64,000 nucleotides of DNA, from assembly GCF_029852145.1 (NCBI RefSeq), contig NC_079973.1, positions 1,488,001 through 1,552,000 on the forward strand. Reading direction: 5' to 3'. How positions within the stretch are numbered: position 1 is the first letter of the stretch; every line of letters starts with the position of its first letter. Positions 53,105 to 63,073 of the stretch are shown here, piece by piece. The stretch is from Microplitis mediator. Its lineage: Eukaryota > Arthropoda > Insecta > Hymenoptera > Braconidae. The notes under the pieces are model-generated. The model had not been told where the DNA came from. It ran no database searches and saw nothing but the letters and a program-made list of their open reading frames with translations. The translations under genes and the position numbers were made by a program.

Positions 53105-53305
53105 ATGATACTAAAGTTACTCGACGTCTAATAATTTTGAAATTTTTTTAAAAACGACTAATTAAAAAAAAAAATATTTAAAACAATTTCACTTATAGAT
53201 TTTCTAATTTTCTACATGTGCATTTTTATAGATATTTTTTTTAGAATTTCCGTACTGAAAAAAAAAATCCGAAAGTTGCTAATTGTCTGCTTACTTTAAG
53301 ATCAT
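53105..53305. mobile_element. Mutator-like MITE, copy 3, with 9-bp target duplication
   Basis: ATGATACTAAAGTTACTCGAC at the left pairs with TGCTTACTTTAAGATCAT at the right. AATAAAAAT lies directly outside both ends. The internal motif is inverted relative to copy 2 (TTTCTACATGTGCATTTTT). Confidence 0.8.
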
Positions 53306-53365
53306 AATAAAAATACGTCATATAAATTTAAAAAAATATATACGACTAAAAATGAATAAAAATAA

Positions 53366-53582
53366 TCCCGATTCAGAAGTTAGCAGGCAGTTAAAAATTT
53401 TTAGATTTTTTTTTAACAAATAAATTACAAAAAAAAACGAAAAACTATAAAATGCACATGTAGAAAATTAAAAAATCTATAGGTGCAATTTTTCAAAATA
53501 TTTTTTTTTTCACAATTCATCGCTTAAAAAAAAATCAAAAAATTGTTAGACGTTTGCTAACTTCTGGATCATAAATAATCAC
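53366..53582. mobile_element. Mutator-like MITE, copy 4
   Basis: The left end, about CCCGATTCAGAAGTTAGCAG, pairs with GCTAACTTCTGGATCAT at the right. AAATAATC flanks both sides. The internal AAATGCACATGTAGAAAATT matches copy 2. Confidence 0.75.
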
Positions 53583-53798
53583 TAATTTGATACTGAACGT
53601 AACAATAATCTGATTTTTTTTCTAAACAAACGCTGGAAAACAGACATTTACTTCTATTTTTTTTCTGACAGATACTGAATTTATTTATTCAAAAACTAAA
53701 TTTTAATAAATTTTCAAACGTCGGCTTTTTATAATTTACTAATAAATACTCCAGAGTAATAACAGAAAACGTTTTAAACAATAAACAAATAAAAAGTC

Positions 53799-53960
53799 AC
53801 TTACCTTAGTCGTCGGTCCAGTTTCAAACGTCGCCAGCCGTTTTCCCGCGTAATTATTTATGAGTATGAAAATAATAAATCGACAGATGACAATATCAAC
53901 AGCAGCTCAATTTTTCACCGTCTATAAGTTTAAACAACAAATTAGGACACAAACAAAAAA
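53799..53960 (-). promoter_or_regulatory. Candidate - strand exon with consensus splice donor
   Basis: On the - strand ACTAAG|GTAAGTGAC is a perfect 5' splice site, with the exon ending at 53,805. The exon upstream is open for about 34 codons in one frame, with a hydrophobic stretch, but has no ATG in that frame. It is more likely an untranslated first exon fed by the promoter-like sequence at 54.5 kb. The downstream exon was not found. Confidence 0.35.
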
Positions 53961-54519
53961 ACAAACACAAATAAATGAACTAGTTGAGCCGGATTCAAAC
54001 CTTTAACAGTCGGGATTTAAAATGGCAGCCAATCCACTGAATTAAATTCACTGTTTTTCCGATAATTATTATTATCAACAAAGTAATTATTATTATTATT
54101 ATTATTTATCATTTTGTTTTTTTGATACCGAGCACTTGTCACTTAACTAGGGGAGCACTTATTGTTATTGTTCGAGAGGTCCTTGGCACTTTATCACGTG
54201 GTGGCAGATACAAATAAAAATAAATTTTTAATGCAATAAATATACAGTTTAGTTTAATTTAATTGATTTTAGTTGTCTGATTGACTCGAGATTGTCCTTC
54301 ACTACACGCGCAATGTCACGAGCTGTTTACGTCTCATGTGTACGGGGATTAATAATAATAGTAATGAATAATAAATAAAAAGTGAAATGATACTGATTAG
54401 AATTGTATTGATACGGAGGAAGCGGGAGCAAGACGTCTGAGTCTGATTGTGTTTACAGCACGACTACGATGCTTTGATTGTCGTCGAGCTGATAATCAAG
54501 CTGGTGGTCGTGTGTACTC

Positions 54520-54600
54520 GAGTTTACAGGCGCAGTGAGCTTCTGCGCAGCCCGCCAATGCGCAGAGCGCCACTGCGCGCCAATTGACGGATATTTGAAC
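54520..54600. promoter_or_regulatory. GC-rich promoter-like block with TGCGCAG repeats
   Basis: Three TGCGCAG/CTGCGCG motifs occur within about 50 bp (54,544-54,585), resembling half-sites for NRF1-type factors, plus CCAAT-like sequence. Its position 0.7 kb upstream of the donor at 53.8 kb fits a - strand promoter. Confidence 0.35.
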
Positions 54601-54805
54601 TTTTTTATGTTTGAATTTTACTCTCGCGGTAACTCAGTTGACTGCCGGTAAATTTAAGTACTTGGGAATTGTATGACCGTTTATGTGTATTACCGGAGTT
54701 GAAAAAAATTTAATGACTTGATACCGCACTGAGAGATGGCAAGTTTGAAAATTAAGAATATTTCATTTTTATTACGAAATTATTTAAATATTCCCGCGTT
54801 GTCGG

Positions 54806-55122
54806 GATCGATTATGAGTGTGAGTGTGATTGCAGCAGACATCAGACAAATTTAAAACTATAAATAGAGTAAATAATTTAAAAAATAATATTCAAAAAAA
54901 TGCACTTTTTGATTTCAAAGTTTTTTAAATGCGCATTTTTTTTTAATTTAATTTTTAAAAAATATTAAAAAAAAATTGTACTTATAGATTTTTTAATTTT
55001 CTACATGTGCATATTTTTTTAGTTTCTTTTCTTTTTTTTAATTGATTCGTTGAAAACAAAAACCAGAAAATTATTAATTGTCTGCTAATTTCAGGATCAT
55101 TTACATTCACACTCACGAATCG
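54806..55122. mobile_element. Mutator-like MITE, copy 5 (longer variant)
   Basis: The right part contains TTTCTACATGTGCATATTTT and GTCTGCTAATTTCAGGATCAT as in the other copies. Here the inverted symmetry extends further, to ATCGATTATGAGTGTGAGTG at the left and CACTCACGAATCGAT at the right. Ends are approximate. Confidence 0.55.
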
Positions 55123-55599
55123 ATTTAATGTAAACTTGACTAAAATCCACGTAAAATTTTTTTAAAATGATTTATTTTAATGTCCGATCAGAATTTTTTT
55201 TAATAACTGGGTTTAAAAATGGCTAGAAAAAAATTATTCCGCTACTAAGTAATTAAAAAAATGCCACTGGTAAGTTTTTTTTAGTTTATGCCATTCCCCT
55301 CACTCCCCCTTTCGAACAATCAAAGACACTGATATATTATTTTATAATAAACACTCACAATAAAACCACTTATCACTCACTAATAATAAAAACACTCAAC
55401 ACTCACGACACTTAAAATAAAAAAAAAAACAAATGAATTTGAAAAATTTAAAATGGCGACGATCACTCACGACAAAGAAAATAATTTTTACACTAATCGT
55501 TGGATGGAAAAAAAGTTTTTGAAAATATTTAAATGATCACTGATATTTTATAAACTCACTGATAACTGAATAATAATAAAGTAAATACGCAAAAACTGA

Positions 55600-55960
55600 T
55601 TTTAAACAAAAAATGCGAGCGCCAAGATCCGGACGCCAGAAAAGTTGACGCGAACTGAATTAATTTTTTTTTCGTAGTTATACACTAGTACAAATTAAAT
55701 TATTGTCACTGAATAATCACTCGGACGCGAAGATCGTTTTTTTTTTCACGGGTTTTAATTAATTACGCGGTAGATACGTTTATTTAATTGATTTACACAC
55801 GAACTCGAAAGTATTTGCCATTGTAGTGGCGGTCAAACAAAATTTAAGGCGACACTGGCGTTATAGCGGCGACGGTTGGAAACGCGCTTGCGCAGTGGGG
55901 ATCAGAGTTGATGTGATAGCTGGCGGTAAAGTTGGAAACGATTTGAATTCGGCAGGTGTC
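55600..55960. promoter_or_regulatory. GC-richer promoter-like island
   Basis: CpG-rich compared with its flanks. It contains GCGAGCGCC (about 55,617) and ACGCGCTTGCGCAG (55,882-55,895), an imperfect palindrome close to NRF1-type sites. Together with the block at 54.5 kb it could frame a divergent promoter pair. An open frame at 55,826-56,032 has no ATG start and is not annotated. Confidence 0.3.
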
Positions 55961-56129
55961 GCGGTTGATTCGGTCATTATCGATTTTTCTTTTCTACTCC
56001 TAATCGTATCCCGGAGTACAATCAATGAGTAATGAGAGTCTCCATTACATGGTTAGACAGTAGTGAATATTATTTAGATGACTGTATGGTGCCTACCGGG
56101 TTGATAGTTCTTTTTAATAAGATGTAAGT

Positions 56130-56222
56130 AGTAGATTGAAAATTAAATTATAATAATGACAATTTTTAAAATTTTTTAAATTTAAAAACTTGTCAGATGT
56201 CTGCTAACTTTACTATCATGAC
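56130..56222. mobile_element. Mutator-like MITE fragment, copy 6
   Basis: Only the right end is clear: TGTCTGCTAACTTTACTATCAT at 56,198-56,219, with AT-rich interior before it. The left end is lost or too diverged. Confidence 0.5.
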
Positions 56223-56391
56223 AACATAACCTCACAAAAAAACAGCTCACTGCTGCAATTTTTTTTTTTTCATTAACATCATCGTCATGCTGATTGTTGT
56301 CTGAATGTCTGCATTTTTCTTTCAATAATAGCAATTTTAATCATTGCAGATTCATTATGAAATTGACAACTGAATGTCTAGTCTAGTCGCC

Positions 56392-56934
56392 TTATGATCC
56401 GCCTACAAAGATGAAGGGAAACATCATTCTAAAAATTCCTGTACCTCCACTCTTGCTAAACAGTCCAACGCCAAGGGAATTTACCGTAATTTGGACCCAC
56501 CAGGGAACGTCAAGTTCGCTACTTGGGTAAATAGGACAGGAATTTAAACTTTCAAAGCTGGTATCCTAAAAAAATGACTAACATTAAAATAAATAATTTT
56601 TTAGACCACAAACTTCAGCGTTAACGTCTCAACAGACGAAATCCACGGTACAATATCTCGTGTCCTTTGCGTCTCATGGAAGCAACCAACAGAAGAAACA
56701 ATATTTCTCCCAGAACTGTCGGCAAAGATTTCCTCATTCGAACAGACAATGTCGCACACTGACATAATAAACAGATTCACAATGAATTCTGTTGCCAGAT
56801 TTATTTTTTATTATTTTCTACATTTTTTTTTTCTCCAACAACTGGCAGCAGCATTAGTGATAGATAACAGTAGAATTAAATTAAAAAAAATGAGACATCT
56901 CAGACAGCAGCTGGGAAATTTAAAAAATTTTTAA
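56392..56934. other. Coding-like island of uncertain strand
   Basis: This GC-richer block has long open frames on both strands around a short AT-rich intron-like segment. On + a 78-nt intron (56,527-56,604; GG|GTAAAT ... TTTTTTAG|ACC) joins an exon with no in-frame ATG to a frame ending at TAA 56,934, with AATAAA near 56,962. An alternative + frame starts at ATG 56,411 and stops at 56,767. On - an exon after the acceptor CATTTTTTTAG (56,565 down to the stop at 56,392) is open for 57 codons with balanced composition. Another - strand ATG-initiated frame lies upstream across 56,760-56,603. No family is recognised on either strand. A small gene or gene relic is likely, but strand and frame are unresolved. 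Confidence 0.3.
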
Positions 56935-57061
56935 ACAAAACAACTGAGAGATTAGACAATAAAAAAATAGGAGATAATAATTTAAAAATTAAATCAAAAT
57001 GAATGAAAAAAAAAGTAGATTGGAATGAAACTATAGGAGTAAAATGAATGTAATGATTAGA

Positions 57062-57266
57062 GGGTCAAACTTTTTAAAAAGTATACTTTTTTTTTTTTTG
57101 TAATGAATGAAGTTAAAAATTTTTCATCGTCAATTTGAAAATTATAATTAAAAAAAAAAAAAAACAAGTTGGAAAATCCAAAAGTGTATAAGTACATTAA
57201 ACATTCACAATTATCATTGTTATTTCAGTCTTAGAAAAAAAGTATGCTTTTTAAAAAGTTTAACTA
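57062..57266. mobile_element. 205-bp MITE, GGGTCAAACTTTTTAAAAAG ends
   Basis: The left end GGGTCAAACTTTTTAAAAAG pairs with CTTTTTAAAAAGTTTAAC at the right, and the symmetry continues through the AGTATACTTTTTT/AAAAAAGTATGCT segment, giving inverted repeats of about 30 bp. No coding. Confidence 0.7.
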
Positions 57267-57402
57267 TTCAATCAACCCCATGGCCTAGTACATTTACTTT
57301 CATGTGAAAAGTGACTTGCTGTTGTTTTCTCATAATTTCTTCCAAAAGTAAAAATTTAAATTTCTCATAAAAATATGCGGAAAGAAGTGAATGGTATATT
57401 CT

Positions 57403-57545
57403 CCAATGTAACATAGTAATGATTAACATGTAGCATGGTAACGCAAGTTTTTTAGCCGTATTATTTATTTGACATAGTAGTTTATCCGATTTTGAATGGT
57501 AACGCTAGCCATGCTAGCATGGTAATCATTCATATGCTACATTGG
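57403..57545. mobile_element. 143-bp MITE, CCAATGTARCATA ends
   Basis: Left CCAATGTAACATAGTAATGA and right TCATTCATATGCTACATTGG are imperfect inverted repeats. Internal ATGGTAACGC occurs on both sides of the centre, and GCTAGCCATGCTAGC gives an extra palindrome. Confidence 0.6.
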
Positions 57546-57663
57546 AATTATTACAATTTATATTTACTGCAAAGATCCATCAAAATTCAATATGAAAAAC
57601 AAATTCATTATTCATTTTTCTTCGGTCAGGAATATTTATTGAAATTTTATTTATTATACATTT

Positions 57664-58347
57664 ATGCCATAAATTAAAGGAACAGAAAAATTTTAGAAAT
57701 TTGTTAGTGATTTTTCAAAGCTGTAATTTCGTGAAAAATAATCGTATCGAAAAAAAAAAGCATTTTGTAGCTTGAAATCTTTAGTTTCGATGCATTTTAA
57801 TCAAATTCTTTTTAGACCTTCAGCCATTGCGCAAACATGAGAAATACCGCGAGACAAAAATCTTCTAAATTTTTCTTTGAGAGAGTCCATGGGCCGCGAA
57901 AAATTTTTTCAGCTAATCCAATGCATGGATCAGTTAGCAAATTTAATCAGCTTTGATTTGCATTTTTTTGAGATTCGTACGACAACTTGTCGCTGAGATA
58001 TCAGCCTTCAAACGAAAAATGATCCTTTTGGGTGTGATCATCGATATTTCATGGAGCAATGATCGCACAGTAAATTTGAGGGCAACGTTAAAAACTTGAA
58101 TAAATTCCCTTGAAGACCTTCATCATTTTTTGAAAAAAAAATTTTCATTTTGGTTATGATTACACGCAAAAAATGAATTATAAAAATTAGTGAATTATAA
58201 AAAGAATGTGATTAAAATGCGTTGAAACTAAAGATTTCAAGCTACAAAATACTTTTTTTTTGATACGATTATTTTCCACGAAGTTACAGCCTTGCAAAAA
58301 TCACTAAAAAATTTCTAAAATTTTTCTGTTCCTTTAATTTATGGCAT
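57664..58347. mobile_element. 684-bp element with ~120-bp inverted repeats
   Basis: ATGCCATAAATTAAAGGAAC at the left pairs with GTTCCTTTAATTTATGGCAT at the right. The symmetry continues over about 120 bp through GATACGATTATTTT-type sequence and AACTAAAGATTTCAAGCTAC. It ends about 150 bp from the stop of the zinc-finger frame. A partial relative lies at 32,254. No transposase frame. Confidence 0.8.
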
Positions 58348-58502
58348 GAGTGCATTTTTATTTAAACCCTTGAAAAATAATTACTTTTCAATGTGGGTAC
58401 GAAGTTGAAAAATCGTGGTTGAACTAACTCAGGTGATAAAGATTTTTTGCCAAAAGATTTTTAATCTCCCGAGAAAAATTATTACATGCTCTTAGAAATT
58501 TT

Positions 58503-58937
58503 TCACATGTGCTTCTGTGGTGCCTTAATATTTCTGATGAGCCTGTGACATTTTTCAATACAAGCCCACGAGATGACTTTTCGTCTCCTTTTGCGGGTTT
58601 TACGTGGAGGTTTCATAATTTGATGTTCCGCCTCCATGTGATCTTGTAGTACCGTCGGGGCTTTGAAGAGCATGTTACACTGCGGATCATCACATGCTAG
58701 ATGGTTATTCATCTCAACTAGCCATGCATGTTGAATCGCATAGGCTCTTTCGGAAATTAAACCAAATTTCCTGCACTTAAATTTGGAACGTGAATCCACG
58801 ATGGTATGTTCGATGTACTCCGACCACTCTAAGTTCTTAAAATCCTCCGGTTTGTCAGGTTTCAATGACTCTGTGTCGTTGATAGGCACTCTTGAATTGT
58901 TGGTCAGCTTGAGCTTTTCCAACAAGGCCTTTTTCAT
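58503..58937 (-). CDS. C2H2 zinc-finger reading frame downstream of the kinesin-like gene
   Basis: The ATG at 58,937 opens 144 codons. A C2H2-type finger is visible at residues 82-105 (C82, C87, H100, H105; C-x4-C-x12-H-x4-H with the expected Phe and Leu). A strongly basic PRKTRKRRRK (111-120) could bind nucleic acid or act as a nuclear signal. The frame is the same as that of the coiled-coil frame upstream, from which it is separated by two TAA codons 25-45 bp before this start. It may be the former C-terminal end of that protein, a separate small gene, or a last exon reached by an unseen splice. One finger alone rarely gives specific DNA binding. No close family is recognised. Confidence 0.5.
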   Translation of the reverse strand: MKKALLEKLKLTNNSRVPINDTESLKPDKPEDFKNLEWSEYIEHTIVDSRSKFKCRKFGLISERAYAIQHAWLVEMNNHLACDDPQCNMLFKAPTVLQDHMEAEHQIMKPPRKTRKRRRKVISWACIEKCHRLIRNIKAPQKHM

Positions 58938-58997
58938 GTCACTGCCCTCAGGGATGGGCAAGGGCTTTTGCAATTTTTATTTTCTGTCCTCCGGGAA

Positions 58998-60694
58998 TTA
59001 GTGGAGGACCCTGTCTGAAAATCTCCTCTTGGACCGGAGTATCCTTCGAACAGGAGGAGATACTGGTCGAATGGCTGGTGATGATGATGAACTCGCTGGT
59101 GATGCCGGTAGATTTCTTCCTGGTGATGATGGTAATAAACTCGCTGGTGGTGGTGGTTGAGCCGCTAGTGGTGATTGCCTTTGAAACTCTGCTAATTTGA
59201 CTTCCAGGTTGTGGATGTCAAAGTACGCACCACGAAGGTTCTCTAAAATGCGCTTCGTCTCCTCCTGCTGCTTGTCATATGCGGCATGAAGTTGCTGATG
59301 AATTTTCAGCACGTAATCGAGTTTGCCCTGAGTCTCCAAGTATTGGGATTTAAACTGAGAGGACTTCTCCTTCTCAGCTTTCAACTCTGCTCTCAGTTGT
59401 TCCATCAGCGCTGACTCCTCGTGACTTGGCAGAGCTGAATTCACCGTTATCCCGGGCACTGAAAGATGTTGGCTCGCTTGACGATTAGGTGTCAGCTGGG
59501 CCATGGAACGTCTCGACAACGGTGATCGCGAACGTCCAAACTGGAAATTTGGTGCTCGCCTGTCCTTGAAATTGTGCAAAAACAGCACCGACGAAAGCAC
59601 ATTGTCCCTCTTATAAGGAGCTCTGATGCAGCTCACCAAAAACACCATAGACTTCTTCGGAAGTTAATTTCTAACGGACTTCCACAGATCATTGGAAATA
59701 TATGTTCCAGGTGGTGGATTTATCAACTCTCGGAAGTCCGATGTCAACCTTGAAATCCATTTTGTTGTTCGTGATGGTGAAATTAGTGGATTATTTGCAG
59801 TCACTTCATCCCGTTCCAGCCCGGGCATGTCGATGACGCAGAGTTTCTCCGATGTTTTGATGTTTGTCTGTAAACATATTTTCAAAAATTACCCATTAGA
59901 AATGTATTTATTGATACTAGATTAGTAAAAGTATACTACTTACAAACTCTATAAATATGACCCCTCGAGATGATGTTTTGTTAAAGTCGTTGTCGCTTGT
60001 AAGGCGCTTCTCCAGAACTTTCTTCATCGTTTTGTACGGTGCCACCTCCAACGAATGAAGGGGAATGAAGCTCTGGAACAAATTCGACGATTGACTGACT
60101 AGGTCCCGGAATCCCTTGATTGAGTATTCTTCGGCCCTAGAAAATGAAAAAAAAGGTTAACGAAAGTTTTTGAATAAAAAATTAATAGTTCTTCAAAAGT
60201 GCTTTGACGAACTTAAACTCTAGATGTTCTGCAGCGACTCCATCAAACAACAGTTGAATCAATCCTCGAGTTCCCCGCTCAGAGTCGCCAAATAATGTGG
60301 TCGTCTTTCCACTACCAGTACGGCCATGGACGAATATCACGGGCGTACTTGGACTGAGAAGATCCTCGGCCGACTGAACGTCGAAAGTAACCGGTTGACT
60401 CGACGATTGAGTTTTACGCCACTTGGATGTTTGTTGATCATCTTTTTGTTGGCGTTGTTGTTGTTTTTGTTGCCCGGGTGGTTGCTGCTTATTACGAAGA
60501 TCAATCACTTGACGATGATTCTCTTCTATTACTTTATTAATGAAGTCAAAAGTTGTTTCTTGTGACTCCGAGAAGAGATCGACATTGACGAGATATGGAT
60601 GTAGCTCGATACTCTTTTCAGTCACTTTTAAGTCATTTGACTTATCAAGGTGACCATCCTTCCAACCCTGAACAATGATTTTTAATTCACTCAT
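58998..60694 (-). pseudogene. Divergent kinesin-like motor with coiled coil, interrupted by an in-frame stop
   Basis: Three exons join through two 76-nt introns: 60,694-60,213, 60,136-59,944 (donor GTAAGT) and 59,867-59,664. The 292-residue product carries kinesin signatures in order: a Gln-rich insert (69-88), P-loop GRTGSGKT (124-131), NKTSSR (213-218; kinesins usually have NxxSSRSH) and DMPGLER (238-244; usually DLAGSER). The frame then meets TAA (59,666-59,664), continues in the same frame, and from ATG 59,648 encodes 216 residues. These begin with the expected last motor segment (MVFLVSC...VLFLHNF), then a coiled coil (about 77-158), a Pro/Ser-rich linker and a basic end. A working kinesin motor needs both parts, so the stop marks a pseudogene, a split or truncated product, or a sequence error. 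The missing His of SSRSH and other changes suggest weak or no ATPase cycling even before the stop. The start at 60,694 is preferred because the 24 codons before it lie in transposon-derived DNA and GATTGCAG, a possible acceptor, sits just before it. The donor of intron 1 (AA|GTTCGT) is weak. Confidence 0.75.
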
Positions 60695-60702
60695 GACTGC
60701 AA

Positions 60703-60797
60703 TCAAAAAAACCTGTCTATCGGTTGACCCTGCCAGCCCCAAAGCTCTCCTTGAGCTCGAAAGCATTGTCGTAAATACACTTTCGAGCTCTTGAAGT
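60703..60797 (-). mobile_element. End fragment of the AACTTCCCGCTG repeat beside the kinesin-like start
   Basis: On the - strand the order GAGCTCGAAA, TTTCGAGCTCAA, TTTGGGGCTGGC, CAGGGTCAAC, AGACAGG matches 9,104-9,170 of the 8.37-kb repeat, with a small deletion around the GCGGGAA motif. It lies immediately upstream of the kinesin-like start codon and could supply its leader or promoter. Confidence 0.7.
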
Positions 60798-61549
60798 GAT
60801 TTTCAACATGCTGATGAGCTTCGAAATTTAGGAATCGTGATTGAACAGGGTGCCATTTACTTCATGATCATTTATCAAATGCATGTCATGATCGATTCAG
60901 TGACGTGAAAAATGGTTGTGTATGACTAGGCTTGACCGAGCATGAATTGTGTATGACCATACATATTTTACGCTTTCATGTCACTAATTTTCATTAGAAT
61001 TACAATGCATGTTGTAAATTCTTAATATTATATACACTACCGTGAAAATTAATATTGTGATTTGTTGACATATTGAATTAATCTTTGCTAAATTATACTG
61101 AATAATATAAGACATTTTATATGATGATATAATTATTGATATAAGAAGTTATATATATTAAAATAACTATTTTTTGACCGATTTAATTATATAAATATAT
61201 ATTTTTAAAATATAAGAATATGGTATGTAATGTTATATTTTGGCATATATTGAACAATATGAACTATGAAATAGTATATTTCAGAACTTTTTTTCAAATT
61301 TTCCTGGCCCAAAATAGACATTATCTGATTGGAATGCACACTTGCGTACAAACATCTATGATCCGATATATAATTAATATGTACTGAGATATCTGCTCTT
61401 TCTAGATATTTTTTCATTAATCGTTAGTTTCACTTTCCTTCCTCAGTTAAACTGAAATATTGAAAATTCATTTTCCCGATTGAAAAAACATTTATATTAT
61501 ATATTTTTGAGTATATTATCCAATATATAATGTGATATATTGGCAAAGT

Positions 61550-61623
61550 GTGTGCAAATGTGTGCGTGTGCGAGTGTGTGCGTGTGTGTGTATGAGTTTG
61601 AGTTCATGTGTGTGTGCGTGTGT
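61550..61623. repeat. GTGTGTGCG-rich microsatellite
   Basis: Imperfect GT/GCGTGT repeat of about 75 bp on the + strand, open in one frame only because of its composition. Confidence 0.85.
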
Positions 61624-62187
61624 AAAAAATTTCGTTCTTCTCGTTCATGATTTAATAAACTACGCCCATTACATCGTCATTGGTCGCTTTTTTTTAACCT
61701 TTTCATTATTTTCCATCTATGGTAAAATGCATTGATCAGCAGCAGCAGCACTCGAGTCTACCCTGACTACAACGGGTAAGTAAGTTTTTCATTGGTAAGT
61801 TCGGGACAACTAGTTTAACATACTCACAGATGTCTCTTCAAACAATTAAAATTCACCAGTGGTTCATTGCAAAAGTTTTTTTGAGAGAAGGGTGGGGGGT
61901 AAATTTGTTTAACAGTTATCTCTTTATTTAAATTAAAAAAAAACTAGAGATTAAGTATGATATGATTTAATCTCTCTTATGAAACAATTGAAGCAGCTTA
62001 ACAGACATGTTAAGCCTTATCAAAGCGATTTTCAGAATTTTTACCAAAATCTTTTTTAAATTACGATTTTTTTTAAAAGCATAATTGAAATAATATAGAA
62101 AAATTTTTTAATGACATTTCCTTTAGAACTCAGTTGCCCTTTTTTAATTTTAACATCAATATTATGGAGTGCATAATTTTGTGTCTA

Positions 62188-62410
62188 CCCTGTCAAAAGA
62201 ATGCGGAGTGGATGACTTTATTTATTTAATCCCCTCGGAATGGAATTCACTCTAGAAAGGAGTTTATTTTACTAGTAAAATTCTTAATCGGAATGGTTGC
62301 AGATTCGCATGTAGAGTAATTTCTTTAAGAACTCCGGTACTTAGAATGACAGAGTGAATTCGGATTGAAATAAAATTTGTAATTACTTTGAATCCACTCC
62401 TGATTGTTTG
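62188..62410. mobile_element. Diverged GGAGTGA-family MITE
   Basis: Contains GCGGAGTGGATGAC, GGAATTCACTCTAGAAAGGA, GAGTGAATTCGGATTGAAAT and TGAATCCACTCCTGATT in the order seen in the family. Ends are approximate. Confidence 0.55.
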
Positions 62411-63073
62411 TGATTCACTACAGATATTTTACTCTTAAATGCTTACTCTAATTACTTTTACTTATTCAGCTTAATGTATATAGCTGTTCTGTTAAAAATA
62501 CTTGAAAATGTTTATGTTCTTCGGTCCGGTCAAAAATTGTATAGCAATTAAATAATGAAATATACAACGTAGCAATATTGTTGATTAAACGAAAAGACTA
62601 AACTAATCATCGAATTTCACTATAGATTTCGTCAGTGGCCAACTGACGTAAGCAAAACATCAGGCAACTGAATTTTTTATTTTTTATTTTTCACGTGGAA
62701 ATTACGTCATGTGTTGTTTTTTAAATCCCCGAATAATCGTCTCATCTAGCTTCTAAATTAAATAACAAAACCATCAATCATTTTTTTATAAATAGACTTC
62801 ATGTCAATAATCAAATCAAGTTACTCAAATTACAAACGTCAATTTTTTAATACGTGATACTTTTTTTTCAAAATGCTTTCAAATCATTATTCAAACTAAA
62901 ATTACTTCCATTCTCAAATTATATTCAACTCCTTCTCAAAATATTTTTTTATTATTCTTTTAAGTTACTCCTTCAGTAGAAACAAATAATTTTGTTTTTG
63001 TGATCAATTTTTTTTACCTGCAGGATAAAACAAAATTCAAAATTATCTTTAATAATAGCGATTCCTAAACTAC

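Larger units (their letters stand above)
60798..63073. other. AT-rich stretch without genes
   Basis: No supported gene. It includes a GT-rich microsatellite and a GGAGTGA-family remnant listed separately, plus TATATA-rich DNA at 61.0-61.5 kb. Confidence 0.45.

Noticed and set aside
59644..59670. A tiny intron or stop-codon readthrough removing the TAA in the kinesin-like gene
   Set aside because: A GT-AG pair spanning the stop would be about 21 nt, too short for splicing. TAA followed by C is not a favoured readthrough context. A nonsense change or sequence error is simpler.
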